From positions 1-40,175 of the forward strand of contig CAZWBW010000014.1 of the NCBI GenBank assembly GCA_964632355.1: a stretch of DNA of 40,175 nt. The letters are read 5' to 3'. The first letter of the stretch is position 1; each line of letters begins with the position of its first letter. The stretch is from JALOAP01 sp964632355. Lineage in GTDB: Bacteria; Chloroflexota; Dehalococcoidia; Tepidiformales; Tepidiformaceae. Positions 1 through 8,371 of the stretch are shown here, piece by piece. The position numbers and the translations under genes were made by a program. Under the pieces are notes generated by a model. That model was not told the DNA's origin. It saw only the letters and a program-made list of their open reading frames with translations, and did not search any database.

Positions 1-404
1 TTGTTCCCGCGGCGGGTGGCGATGTGCCCCATCGCCAGCGCCACGCCTTCGGCCACGTCGGCCTTGCGGCGCCGGGCGGTGCCGAACTGCATCGAGCGGG
101 AGGTGTCGAGGACGAGCCATGTCGTCAGGATGCGCTCCGCGACATGCACACGGACGTGGGGTTCGCCGGTACGCGCCGTCACGTTCCAGTCGATGAGTCG
201 AACGTCATCGCCGGGCTGGTATTCGCGGACCTGGGCGAGTTCGGTGCCACGGCCGAGGGCAGCGGAGCGGTAGTCGCCCTGGAGCAGTCCCGAGATTCGG
301 CGCGCGATCTGGACATCGAGCGTGCGCAGCAGTGCATCGGGCAGGGGCCCGGGGCCCGGACGCGCGGGGGTTCGCACCACGGAGAGCGGTGCGCCGGGGC
401 TCAC
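1..404 (-). CDS. DUF58 domain protein, truncated by window edge
   Basis: The N-terminal 134 residues of a DUF58-family protein are present; the rest lies beyond base 1. Reading down from a GTG at 404 gives the family hallmarks GRGTELAQVREYQPGDDVR and then LIDWNVTART (about residues 50-80), followed by a von Willebrand A-like strand with the MIDAS-type sequence LDTSRSMQFG (about residues 100-109). The GTG overlaps the TGA of the MoxR gene as GTGA, so the two are translationally coupled. MoxR/DUF58 pairs are a standard module in which the AAA+ ATPase is thought to act as chaperone or activator for the vWA-like partner. The precise client is unknown. The family call is secure; the start codon is likely. 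Confidence 0.88.
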   Translation of the reverse strand, partial: MSPGAPLSVVRTPARPGPGPLPDALLRTLDVQIARRISGLLQGDYRSAALGRGTELAQVREYQPGDDVRLIDWNVTARTGEPHVRVHVAERILTTWLVLDTSRSMQFGTARRRKADVAEGVALAMGHIATRRGN

Positions 405-1411
405 GCGGTGGCCTCCCGAGCGAGCTCGAGATGCGGCATCTGCACGGCGGCGAGCACAGCATCGAGGATGGTGTCGGCGGTGACATCCTCAGCAAGCGCC
501 TGGTAAGTGAGAACGATACGGTGGCGGAGCACGTCCTTCGCGATATCGAACACGTCCTGGGGGAGCGCGTAGCGGCGGCCGCGGAGTAGTGCCATCGCGC
601 GCGCGCCGTGAACCAGGTTGATCGAACCGCGAGGGCTCGAGCCGAAGGCGATGTGCGGGGTGAACCGCTGCAGGCCGTAGGAAGCCGGGTGGCGTGTCGC
701 ATCGACGAGCCGGACGGCGTACTCGGCGACGGCACGGTCGACGTAGACCTGGCGAGCCATCGCCTGGAAGCGGTGGAGTTCGTCGATGGGTAGGACTTCA
801 CGGACACGCGCGGGTTCGACGAGCGACCGCTGCACGACCGTCATCTCTTCGTTGATCTGGGGGTAGTCGACCAGCACTTTCATCATGAAACGGTCGACCT
901 GCGCCTCGGGAAGCGGGTAGGTCCCTTCGGACTCGATCGGGTTCTGAGTCGCGAGCACGAGGAACGGGTCGGGGACCTCGAAGGTCTTCGCGCCGATGGT
1001 GACCTGGCGCTCCTGCATCACCTCGAGCAGCGCCGACTGGACCTTCGCTGGCGCACGGTTGATTTCGTCGGCGAGCAGGATGTTGCAGAAGACGGGCCCG
1101 AGTTCGACGTCGAACGTCTGCGTGTTCGGTCGATAGATGCGCGTGCCCACGAGGTCGGCGGGAACGAGGTCCGGCGTGAACTGGATGCGGGCGAAGGTGC
1201 CGCCAAGGACTTCAGCGACCGTCTTGACCGTGAGCGTCTTCGCGAGGCCGGGCACGCCTTCGATGAGCAGATGACCATTCGAAAGAAGGGCGACGAGGAC
1301 GCGTTCGAGCATGGCTTCCTGCCCAACGATGACGCGCTTGATCTCGAACATCGCCGTCTCGAAGACGCGACTGGCTTCGGCGTAGTCGGTCGCCGCGGGT
1401 TGTTGACTCAT
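401..1411 (-). CDS. MoxR-family AAA+ ATPase
   Basis: This 336-residue MoxR ATPase is a cytoplasmic AAA+ chaperone-like protein. Walker A is EGVPGLAKT at residues 51-59, Walker B is LLADEINRA at 112-120, and the sensor-1 region is LATQNPIESEGTYPLPEAQ at 153-171, all in family positions. The C-terminal lid includes TPHIAFGSSPRGSINL. The open frame extends upstream to about 1777, but that extension crosses the N run and has no coding character. The ATG at 1411 has a GGGAGG site about 12 bases upstream and begins at the normal family N-terminus. It is co-transcribed with the DUF58 gene through a GTGA overlap. Its role is probably maturation of a metal-dependent or cell-surface complex; the target is not identifiable here. 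Confidence 0.95.
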   Translation of the reverse strand: MSQQPAATDYAEASRVFETAMFEIKRVIVGQEAMLERVLVALLSNGHLLIEGVPGLAKTLTVKTVAEVLGGTFARIQFTPDLVPADLVGTRIYRPNTQTFDVELGPVFCNILLADEINRAPAKVQSALLEVMQERQVTIGAKTFEVPDPFLVLATQNPIESEGTYPLPEAQVDRFMMKVLVDYPQINEEMTVVQRSLVEPARVREVLPIDELHRFQAMARQVYVDRAVAEYAVRLVDATRHPASYGLQRFTPHIAFGSSPRGSINLVHGARAMALLRGRRYALPQDVFDIAKDVLRHRIVLTYQALAEDVTADTILDAVLAAVQMPHLELAREATA

Positions 1412-1552
1412 AGGTTCTTTCGCCTCCCGTGAGCACTCTACCGGGACAGTGGGGAGCAATTGGAGAAGAACTGTGCCGAAACCTCCCGAAATCGCGGGTA
1501 AACCATAACGAGGGAATCGCCGAGAGGTAGTTTCCAGTACATCGCGGAGGCG

Positions 1553-1562
1553 NNNNNNNNNN
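1553..1562. other. Assembly gap (ten Ns)
   Basis: Ten consecutive N characters interrupt the intergenic region between the divergent MoxR and histidine-kinase genes. Ten Ns often mark a scaffold join of unknown true length. The distance, and even the adjacency, of the MoxR/DUF58 pair and the rest of the window is therefore not proven. The remainder of 1412-1657 shows no gene. Confidence 0.98.
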
Positions 1563-1657
1563 TGCGCGATGCTTCTGTAATACGCGCTGGCACTTCGTGA
1601 TAGCCGGTACCCGGGCCCTGCGTAGGCTATCGCCACGCTCGCGGTGGGAGCACTGGG

Positions 1658-3310
1658 ATGCATCACGATGACGATGGCGAGGAGGAGCGGCAGCCAACAC
1701 AGACACTGGACGAAGGACGATACCGCGCTCTCCTCGACGCGGTCCCGGCGAGCCTGTTCGCGACAACTCCCAACCACGAACTCGACTTCGTAAACCGCTA
1801 CTGGAGTGAGTATTCAGGCCTCAGCCTCGAAGAGACGGGGGAAGTCCCCGAACCGATTATCCACCCGGATGACGTGGACCGCGTGATGAAAGCGATGCAG
1901 GAGTACCTGCAACGCGGAGAGCCGTTTTCGATCGAGTACCGGGCACGGCGGCGCAACGGCGAGTACCGGTGGCACCTGTCACACACGCTTCCCGTCCGCG
2001 ACGCGGATGGGAAGCTGCTCGGGTGGGTAGGTGCGGCGATCGATATCAACGACCGGAAGCGCGCCGAGGAGGGGCAGGCGTTCCTGCTCGCCGCGGGACA
2101 GGCACTTTCGCGTTCGCTCGACTACGACACAACGCTGCAGACGCTGGCGCGGCTCAGCATTCCCTACCTCGGCGACGGCTGCGAAATCGACCTCATCGAA
2201 GGGAACGTGCTCGCCCTGGCGGCCATGGCCCACGTCGATCCCGCGAAGGAGGAGATCGCCCGGCGCATGCGGGAGCGCTATCCGCCCCCGATCGATGGAC
2301 CGCACCCGGCTGCGAGGGCCGTGCGAACCGGCCGGCCGGTGGTCACGGAAGTGAAGGCAGGTGTACTGGAACGCCTGACCGCGGACCAGGAGCACCGGGA
2401 AATGGCCGAGACGCTTGGGGTGAGCGTCTCGGTTTCCGTGCCGCTGGTAGCCCACGGCGCGGCCCTTGGCGCCATGACGTTCCTGCGCACTACGCCCCCA
2501 TCCTTTCGGAGCGACGAAATCGAAGTCGCCATGGACCTGGGGCGCCGGGCCGGGATGGCGGTCGAAAGCGCCCGGCTCTACCGGGACGCCCAACGGAAGT
2601 CGGAGGAGCTGCGCATCGCGAACGCGACAAAGGACGAACTGCTCGCGCTTGTCGCGCATGAGCTTCGGACGCCGCTCACGACGATCCGGGGAAACGCAGA
2701 ACTGCTCGCCCGGAGGGCGAGCGCGCTCACCGAAGAAGAACGAGCACGGGCACTGAACGACGTACGGCGCGACGCGGAGCGGCTGCAGCGCCTGATGGAC
2801 AACATGCTCGCGCTCTCCCAACTCGAAGCGGACGGCATCGAGACGGAGCCCTTGCGGCTGCAGCAGGTGCTTCCGCGGCTGGCCGTCGTTCACCAGCGAG
2901 TCGCACCGGCGCGGGAGATCCTGGTCGAGGTGGAACCCGACATACCGCCGGTGCTCGCCCACGCAACGTACTTCGACCAGGTCGTCGAGAACCTGCTGAG
3001 TAACGCAGAAAAGTACAGTCCGCCGAACACACCGATCGAACTCACGGCACGGCGGGAGAGCGACGAGGCATTGATTACGGTCGCGGACCGCGGCAGCGGC
3101 ATCTCGGAGGAGGAAGCGGCCGCGGTGTTCATGCCGTTCTACCGGGCCGACAAGGCCCGAGAGAAGGCCGGATTGGGGCTGGGGCTCACCGTCTGCCGCC
3201 GGCTGGTCGAAGCGCAGGGTGGACGCATCTGGGCGCAGCCGCGCGAAGGCGGCGGCACCCTGATGCAGTTCACCCTGCCGCTCGAACCGATCGAGGACGA
3301 GCCGTCGTAG
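1658..3310 (+). CDS. PAS-GAF sensor histidine kinase (orphan)
   Basis: This 550-residue soluble hybrid sensor kinase has no transmembrane segment. It carries a PAS/PAC domain (about 20-135, PAC tail RRNGEYRWHLSHTLPVRDADG), a GAF domain (about 140-305), a HisKA dimerisation domain with H-box ELLALVAHELRTPL (phospho-acceptor His334) and a HATPase_c domain. The HATPase domain shows N box VVENLLSNAEKYSP (442-455), G1 DRGSGIS (477-483), F box FMPFYRADK and G2 GLGLGLT (505-511). The ATG at 1658 has GGGAG 7 bases upstream. No response regulator lies next to it, so its partner is elsewhere. The input is presumably cytoplasmic (redox, light or a small ligand) through PAS/GAF; no Cys or His cofactor signature is decisive. 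Confidence 0.93.
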   Translation: MHHDDDGEEERQPTQTLDEGRYRALLDAVPASLFATTPNHELDFVNRYWSEYSGLSLEETGEVPEPIIHPDDVDRVMKAMQEYLQRGEPFSIEYRARRRNGEYRWHLSHTLPVRDADGKLLGWVGAAIDINDRKRAEEGQAFLLAAGQALSRSLDYDTTLQTLARLSIPYLGDGCEIDLIEGNVLALAAMAHVDPAKEEIARRMRERYPPPIDGPHPAARAVRTGRPVVTEVKAGVLERLTADQEHREMAETLGVSVSVSVPLVAHGAALGAMTFLRTTPPSFRSDEIEVAMDLGRRAGMAVESARLYRDAQRKSEELRIANATKDELLALVAHELRTPLTTIRGNAELLARRASALTEEERARALNDVRRDAERLQRLMDNMLALSQLEADGIETEPLRLQQVLPRLAVVHQRVAPAREILVEVEPDIPPVLAHATYFDQVVENLLSNAEKYSPPNTPIELTARRESDEALITVADRGSGISEEEAAAVFMPFYRADKAREKAGLGLGLTVCRRLVEAQGGRIWAQPREGGGTLMQFTLPLEPIEDEPS

Positions 3311-3316
3311 CTCGCG

Positions 3317-5791
3317 TCAGGTAAGCACGCCCGCGGCAGCGTACTCGATGATCTCGTCGTCTGAGAGCCCGAGGACTTCGCGGAGCACGCGCTCCGTGTC
3401 CTGCCCGAGTACCGGGCCGGCGCTGGCGAGCCGCGGCGGTGTGTCGGAGAACTTCGTCACGAAGCCGTCGTACGGCGTGGGGCCCATTTCGGCGTGTTCG
3501 AGTGTCACGAAGAACTCCCGGTGCTTGAGTTGCGGGTCCTCGTACAGGTCCGTCGGGAAGAGCACCGCGTAGGCGGGAACACCGGCCTTCCGCAGCGTTT
3601 CAGCGAGCTCGAACGCGTCCTGCGGGGCGCACCATTCGCGGAGCCGCTCTTCGATCTGCTGCTTCACCGCCTGCCGCTCGGCGAGGTTGTTGTACTTCGG
3701 GTCGGCGAACTCGCCGAGCGGCGCAACCCGCAGCAGCGCCTGCCATTGCTCCGGGGTTTCGACGGCGATGGCCACGTAGCGTTCGAGACCCTGCGTCGCG
3801 AAAGTGCCGTGAGGGCACGCGTACAGCGAGTCGTGGCCGGCGGGTGGCGCATCGTTGCCGTTGACTGTGTAGTCGAGCACCAGCGGTTCGACGAAGTGGA
3901 TGCCGGCTTCGACCTGCGCGATGTCGATGTACTGTCCCTGGCCGGTTCGCTCGCGATGCATGAGGGCGGCCACCAGCGTGGGGATGCCGTACCGGGGATT
4001 GATGAAGTCCGTGTAGGCGCCCCACGGGCCAACGGGCACCCGATCGGGCCAACCGGTGATGTGGTGCAGGCCCGCGAGCGCAGCTCCCTGGCCGCCGAAG
4101 CCCGCGTACGTCGCTTCGGGGCCGGTCTGCCCGCGGAGGCACGTGCTGAGCATCACGATGTCGGGCTTCACCTTGCGGAGGGATTCGTAATCGAGGCCCC
4201 ACTTCGCCATGGTGCCCGGGGTGAAGCTTTCGAGGACGACGTCTGCCCATTCGACCAGCTTGAGGGCGAGTTCCCGCCCCTTCGGCTGTGAGAGGTCGAG
4301 CGCCATGCCGAGCTTCGACGTGTTGTAGTTCGCGACGAACTGCGAGCGGTTCAGGCCCGGCTCGCCATCCTTGAAAGGCGGGAGCTGCCGAAGGATGTCC
4401 GGGCTGGTCATCGATTCGACATGCACAACGGTCGCGCCATGGTCGGCGAGCGCCTTCGCGATGATCGGGCCCACGCCCACCCACGCGAAGTCCGCGACTT
4501 TGAGCCCTTCGAACGCGAGGCGGCGCTGGCCGGAGGCGGGAGGCAGGGGCACCCGGGGCTTTATGTCTTCGAGCAGGTGCTGGTCGGCGCCCAGCGACGG
4601 AGCTGGTTTCTCCATGACCAGCGGGGTGGCCGAAGGTCGAATGGCCGGGCCGGGATGGATGCGTCCTCCGACTTCGATCCAGTAGTTGCGCTCGCGAAGG
4701 TGCGGGTCGGAGAGCAGGTCACCGACGGTGTAGATGGCCCCAAGGATGATCCCCTTCTGTGCGGCGAACGCCTGGAGCTCTTGCTTGGTCTTCGTCTTGA
4801 AGAAGTCGGCGACGACCCTGCACGACCGGGCGACTGTTTCGACGGAGAGACGTTCGTTTACGACGTCTTCGATCCAGTTGAGCCAGTTGATTCCACAGAG
4901 GTCGTCGGGAACAGCGCCTTCGGCTTCCGCCCAGCGCATGACCTCCTGGTGCGTCCTACCTCCGATCCCCGGGAGCGCAGGCCGATAGGAGACGTAGCCA
5001 TCGACGCATTCCCAAAGGGCCTGCGGCGTGAACCCCGGGAACAGTTCCGGCTCGGGCTGATTGCGCTGCTCGCAGTAGCCGGGCGGGTTGCCTCCGGTGT
5101 TCGGCGGGTACCCTGTCGCATTCATGAGCGTCCAGACGACCGCGGCCTGCATGGAGACATCGAGGTGCTGGCCACGACCGGAGCGGTTGCGTTCGTACAG
5201 CGCGATCACCGCGTCGGCAGCAGCCTGTGCGCCGGCATGGAAAGACGCCTGCGGATAACCGACCGGGATCGGGGGGCGGTCACCATCGCCCTGCAGCCCC
5301 ACCAGACCGCCCGCGGCTTCGATTGTGAGGTCGGTTGCGGGCTGGTTTGCGAGCGGGCCATCCTGCCCGAACGGCGTAACCGACACGTAGATCAATCCCG
5401 GGTTCAGCGGGCAGAGGTCTTCGTAGCCGAGGCCACGCGACGCCAGGAACCCTGCGTCGAAGGATTCGACGAGGATATCCGCGTTCGCAGCGAGTTCTCG
5501 CAGCGTTCGCCGGTCAGCCGGGTCTTCGATATCGAGGACCACGCTGCGCTTGCCCATCGCGACGGCGGCCCAGTAGAGAGAGCGGTCCGGATCGCCTTCA
5601 CGTCCCCGTTCGAACGGTGGGTAGAAGCGCGCGGCAGCTCCGCCGGGCGGCTCGATCTTGATGACTTCGGCGCCGAGATCGGCCAGCAGCCGGCCGGCCA
5701 GCTCGGCGCGGGGCGTCGCAAGGTCGAGCACGCGAACGCCCTGCAAGAGCCCGCGGGGTTCCATCCCGGGCTCCCAGACGATACGTCCCAT
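3317..5791 (-). CDS. Fused double-domain CaiB/BaiF (family III) CoA-transferase
   Basis: This 824-residue protein has two complete family III CoA-transferase units in tandem, roughly residues 15-400 and 425-805. Each unit starts with a Rossmann-like segment (GVRVLDLATPRAELAGRLLA; GLKVADFAWVGVGPIIAKAL), then the VESFDAGFLA / LESFTPGTMA loops, and the VSVTPFGQDGP / LSTCLRGQTGP strands. Family members usually have a single domain of about 400 residues and dimerise as interlocked rings; a fusion supplies both halves in one chain. The catalytic-Asp position reads MQAAV in unit 1 and AQVEAG in unit 2 (Glu about 627), so the canonical Asp of formyl-CoA transferase appears absent from unit 1. The ATG at 5791 follows an AGGGAGG site by 9 bases; a TTG at 5800 is too close to that site. 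The substrate is unknown, probably an organic or aromatic acid. Confidence 0.9.
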   Translation of the reverse strand: MGRIVWEPGMEPRGLLQGVRVLDLATPRAELAGRLLADLGAEVIKIEPPGGAAARFYPPFERGREGDPDRSLYWAAVAMGKRSVVLDIEDPADRRTLRELAANADILVESFDAGFLASRGLGYEDLCPLNPGLIYVSVTPFGQDGPLANQPATDLTIEAAGGLVGLQGDGDRPPIPVGYPQASFHAGAQAAADAVIALYERNRSGRGQHLDVSMQAAVVWTLMNATGYPPNTGGNPPGYCEQRNQPEPELFPGFTPQALWECVDGYVSYRPALPGIGGRTHQEVMRWAEAEGAVPDDLCGINWLNWIEDVVNERLSVETVARSCRVVADFFKTKTKQELQAFAAQKGIILGAIYTVGDLLSDPHLRERNYWIEVGGRIHPGPAIRPSATPLVMEKPAPSLGADQHLLEDIKPRVPLPPASGQRRLAFEGLKVADFAWVGVGPIIAKALADHGATVVHVESMTSPDILRQLPPFKDGEPGLNRSQFVANYNTSKLGMALDLSQPKGRELALKLVEWADVVLESFTPGTMAKWGLDYESLRKVKPDIVMLSTCLRGQTGPEATYAGFGGQGAALAGLHHITGWPDRVPVGPWGAYTDFINPRYGIPTLVAALMHRERTGQGQYIDIAQVEAGIHFVEPLVLDYTVNGNDAPPAGHDSLYACPHGTFATQGLERYVAIAVETPEQWQALLRVAPLGEFADPKYNNLAERQAVKQQIEERLREWCAPQDAFELAETLRKAGVPAYAVLFPTDLYEDPQLKHREFFVTLEHAEMGPTPYDGFVTKFSDTPPRLASAGPVLGQDTERVLREVLGLSDDEIIEYAAAGVLT

Positions 5792-5859
5792 AAACGCCAA
5801 CCTCCCTGTCGCCGAGGAGTCTAGACGCAGGGAGGCGGCATTGGGTAGCCCGGAATACC

Positions 5860-7197
5860 TCAGGCGTGGCGTAGGTCGGCCACGCCTCCTTCGATGAGGG
5901 GGATAGCTTCGTGGCCGAGCGTCCGGAGGAAGCTGGCCGCCATTGTGGCCCGCTGGCCGCTGGCGCAGACAACGAGCGACTTGCCCTTCGGCGCGTCCTT
6001 CGCCCAGCGTGTGATGTCCTCGAGCGGGTGCTGGAGCGCGCCGGGCAGCGGGTCGGACGCGAGTTCGTTGCGGTACCGAACGTCGAGCACGGGCATCCTG
6101 CCGACGCGGAGAATCTCGGCGGCCTCCTGGGTGTAGACGGCGGGCAGGCTAGCTGTTTCGAAGCCGGCGTCGAGCCAGCGCTGGAACGGCAGGTATCCGC
6201 GGACCTTTTCGTAGCCGATGCGGAAGAGGTCGGTGGTCACGCGGCGGGCCTGCTCTTCGTCGTACGTGAGGAGCGCGAGGGGAGTGTTGAACGGCAGGAG
6301 CCAGCTCACGTAGGCGAGCATCGCGCCGCTCTCCTCGATTTCAAGCGCGCCGGGGACCGATGCACGAGCGAAGTCGTCCCGTGCTCGTACATCGACCAGG
6401 CGCTGGGCCCAGGCGAACTCGCGTACGGCTTCGGGGTGCAGGAGGGGCGGCACGGGTGGTTCGCCGAACACTTCGGCGCCGCGGCGGTTAATGGGCGCCA
6501 TGTGCCGGTAGTACGCGGGAATCGGGCCGGGGTCGGCGAGATGAAGCGACCGGAAGATCTCGTACGTTTGGCTGGCGAGCACCGGGTTCCGTTCGAGTTC
6601 GACCGACAGTGGGGCACGCCGGTCAGCGCCGATGGAGGCGCTGCTACAGAACGACCCGGCGCCGTGCGTCGGCAGCACCTCCGCGGACGGGTCAAGCATT
6701 TCGCTCAACCGTCGAGCGGTCTCCCACTGGAGGCGAGTGAGCGTCTCGGTATGGTCAGGCCCGAGGAGGTCGGTGCGGCCGGCGGCGGCCATGAGGATGG
6801 CGCCACCGGTGAACGCACCAGCAATCTTCCCGTCCTCGTCGATCGCCAGGTATGCGGTGTGTTCGTAGGTGTGGCCCGGGGCATGGACGGCGCGCAGGCG
6901 AATGCCGCCGAAGGCCACCTCCTCGCCATCGCGGATGGGCCGGTGGGGAAACTCAAGTTTTGCCTCGGCGGGGGCGATGATTTGCGCGCCCCGAGCGGCC
7001 AGTTCCGGGCCGCCCGAGATGTAGTCGTTGTGGACGTGCGTCTCGAAGACGTAGCGGATTTCGGCGCCTGCTGCGCTGGCCGCTTCGACGAACGGCCGCA
7101 CGTCGCGCTGCGGGTCGATGACGGCTGCTTCGCTACCGGCAATTACCAGGTATGAGGCATCGCCCAGCGAGTCGACGACGAACTGTTGTATTCTCAT
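5860..7197 (-). CDS. Metallo-beta-lactamase fold / tandem rhodanese protein
   Basis: This 445-residue cytoplasmic sulfur-metabolism protein resembles persulfide dioxygenase-rhodanese fusions. The N-terminal MBL domain has THVHNDYISG (His54, His56, Asp58), APGHTYEH (His109) and LPTHGAGSFC (His178). Two rhodanese domains follow. The first (about 265-345) has no catalytic Cys. The second (about 360-445) has the active loop CASGQRA with Cys411. The usual HxHxDH second His is Tyr59, and the usual FTGD aspartate is replaced (AFTGGAI), as in a known MBL-rhodanese subgroup. The ATG at 7197 has AAGGAG 6 bases upstream; the open frame continues about 240 codons further, but that part is non-coding shadow. 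It likely handles glutathione or low-molecular-weight persulfides. Confidence 0.9.
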   Translation of the reverse strand: MRIQQFVVDSLGDASYLVIAGSEAAVIDPQRDVRPFVEAASAAGAEIRYVFETHVHNDYISGGPELAARGAQIIAPAEAKLEFPHRPIRDGEEVAFGGIRLRAVHAPGHTYEHTAYLAIDEDGKIAGAFTGGAILMAAAGRTDLLGPDHTETLTRLQWETARRLSEMLDPSAEVLPTHGAGSFCSSASIGADRRAPLSVELERNPVLASQTYEIFRSLHLADPGPIPAYYRHMAPINRRGAEVFGEPPVPPLLHPEAVREFAWAQRLVDVRARDDFARASVPGALEIEESGAMLAYVSWLLPFNTPLALLTYDEEQARRVTTDLFRIGYEKVRGYLPFQRWLDAGFETASLPAVYTQEAAEILRVGRMPVLDVRYRNELASDPLPGALQHPLEDITRWAKDAPKGKSLVVCASGQRATMAASFLRTLGHEAIPLIEGGVADLRHA

Positions 7198-7248
7198 GGT
7201 GCACTCCTTACCGCTACGCAACTGGCGCTGCCCGCCGGAGGTTGGGTG

Positions 7249-7341
7249 ATGGAGATCGAATGGGTACTCGCGCTGGTCATCCTGGCGGGGATGATTGGGC
7301 TCGGCCTCTTCCTCGCGTTCTTCGGCACCTTTCTCGAGTGA
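7249..7341 (+). CDS. Small single-pass membrane protein (30 aa)
   Basis: ATG at 7249 to TGA at 7341 encodes 30 residues: a short acidic start (MEIEW), one hydrophobic helix (VLALVILAGMIGLGLFLAFF) and a short tail ending in E. A clean GGAGG (7237-7241) sits 7 bases before the ATG. It starts 51 bases from, and divergent to, the MBL-rhodanese gene. The good ribosome site, near-ideal length of one membrane span and stop right after the helix argue for a genuine small protein. No family is recognised. It could be a regulatory membrane peptide or a small subunit. Conservation is untested. Confidence 0.62.
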   Translation: MEIEWVLALVILAGMIGLGLFLAFFGTFLE

Positions 7342-7368
7342 GATTCCGGCCATTGGGGTTTGTTCCAG

Positions 7369-7405
7369 CTTAGGGGAAGGCGGGTGCCCCCTGGCAGCCC
7401 CTAAG
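7369..7405 (+). terminator. Inverted repeat / possible terminator after the 30-aa gene
   Basis: CTTAGGGG (7369-7376) and CCCCTAAG (7398-7405) form a perfect 8-bp stem. An inner TGCC/GGCA pairing lies within the loop. A short T run (ATTTT) comes about 7 bases after the stem, so termination would be weak. It lies 27 bases after the stop of the 30-residue gene. Confidence 0.45.
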
Positions 7406-7483
7406 GCCGGGATTTTGATGGCCCGGAGACCGGACTCCTGACCTTTCGTAAACGGCCGAGTGTGACCAAAGCGGAAGGGCCGG

Positions 7484-7489
7484 TAAGGT
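7484..7489 (+). promoter_or_regulatory. -10 element for leaderless start of the VanY-type gene
   Basis: TAAGGT matches TAnnnT and ends 6 bases before the GTG at 7496. GTGACC at 7462-7467 is a plausible -35 (4 of 6 to TTGACA) with 16-bp spacing. No convincing Shine-Dalgarno site precedes the GTG, although part of TAAGGT could weakly serve as one. Confidence 0.45.
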
Positions 7490-7495
7490 ACGGTC

Positions 7496-8365
7496 GTGGC
7501 TTCACGACGAGGAACGCGGCCAGCTGGAGCGATGGCCGCGAACGAAGAGCGTTGGCGTCCGTGGTTCTTCATCGCCCTGGTAGCTGCCGGGGCGAGCGTG
7601 TTTGTGTTCCTGGCGGTGCTGTTCGGCGCGTGCAACGGGAATGACGATGGCCCGGCGAACGGCGCGATCGACGCGATAACGCCGACACCCACAGCCACGC
7701 CGACTCCCGATGAAACTCCTGCGACGGAAGAGCCGGCGACCGAAGAAACGGAGGAGCCCGCACCGACAGCTCCCGATAATGGTGGCGGGAGGCTGCTGGT
7801 GTGCGGGGACATCATGGCGCCGCTTAACAAAGAGAACGCGCTGCCGTCTGACTGCGAGCCGGACGACCTGGTGCCTATCCCGGCGGAGCGAACTGCAGTC
7901 GGGACGCAGTACATGCGCGTCGCGGCACGGGATGCACTGCTGGAACTGATGGAGGCGGCCGCGGAAGACGGGTTCGATCTCTACGCGGTGAGCGCCTATC
8001 GCAGCTACGAAGGCCAGGTCGCGGCGTATAACTCGAACCTGGCGGCCTGCGGCGGCGACCGCGCCTGCGCGGACCGGATCAGCGCGCATCCCGGCCACAG
8101 CGAACACCAACTCGGCACAACGGTGGACGTCTCGAGTCCAAGCGCCGGGTTCGGGCTGGAGAGCTTCGTTGGGACAGAGGAGGCGGCCTGGTTGGAGGCG
8201 AACGCGTGGCGCTTCGGGTTTGTGGTCTCCTACCCCGAGGGCAAGGAACACATCACCGGGTACGCGTACGAACCGTGGCACATCCGCTGGATCGGGCGCG
8301 AAGAAGCGCGGCGCGTGCACGAAAGCGGCCTCACGCTCCACGAATACCTGGCGAGGAACCGCTAG
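7496..8365 (+). CDS. Membrane-anchored D-alanyl-D-alanine carboxypeptidase, VanY/M15B family
   Basis: This 289-residue extracytoplasmic zinc peptidase trims peptidoglycan stem peptides. It begins with a basic N-terminus and a hydrophobic segment (about 24-45) ending LFGAC, which could be a lipobox with Cys46 or a plain anchor. A Thr/Pro/Glu-rich linker follows (about 60-95). The M15 domain has YAVSAYRSYEGQ (163-174), SEHQLGTTVD (His204 and Asp211) and YEPWHIRWIG (Glu259, His262), the expected metal and catalytic residues. The GTG at 7496 is preferred because of the leaderless -10 geometry. The ATG at 7532 (residue 13) has GGAG only 2 bases upstream but is possible. There is no vanRS/HAX context, so a housekeeping wall role is more likely than glycopeptide resistance. 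Confidence 0.9.
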   Translation: MASRRGTRPAGAMAANEERWRPWFFIALVAAGASVFVFLAVLFGACNGNDDGPANGAIDAITPTPTATPTPDETPATEEPATEETEEPAPTAPDNGGGRLLVCGDIMAPLNKENALPSDCEPDDLVPIPAERTAVGTQYMRVAARDALLELMEAAAEDGFDLYAVSAYRSYEGQVAAYNSNLAACGGDRACADRISAHPGHSEHQLGTTVDVSSPSAGFGLESFVGTEEAAWLEANAWRFGFVVSYPEGKEHITGYAYEPWHIRWIGREEARRVHESGLTLHEYLARNR

Positions 8366-8371
8366 CGCCGG

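Noticed and set aside
1412..1777. N-terminal extension of the MoxR gene through the N run
   Set aside because: The extension reads through ambiguous bases, has no family similarity, and a good ribosome site precedes the ATG at 1411.
1658..3310. Histidine kinase as a phytochrome-like or heme-PAS sensor
   Set aside because: The PAS/GAF parts lack a recognisable chromophore Cys or heme His motif, so the input is left open.
4421..5824. 467-codon plus-strand frame opposite the CoA-transferase
   Set aside because: Shadow of the minus-strand gene; composition is Arg/Glu/Val-rich and domain-free.
7198..7914. Long N-terminal extension of the MBL-rhodanese frame
   Set aside because: It runs antisense to the 30-residue gene and the VanY-type gene. 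The ATG at 7197 has a good ribosome site and begins the MBL domain.
7496..8365. VanY-type gene as part of a glycopeptide-resistance cluster
   Set aside because: No vanH, vanA/B, vanX or VanRS genes are nearby, and the M15B family is commonly a housekeeping wall enzyme.
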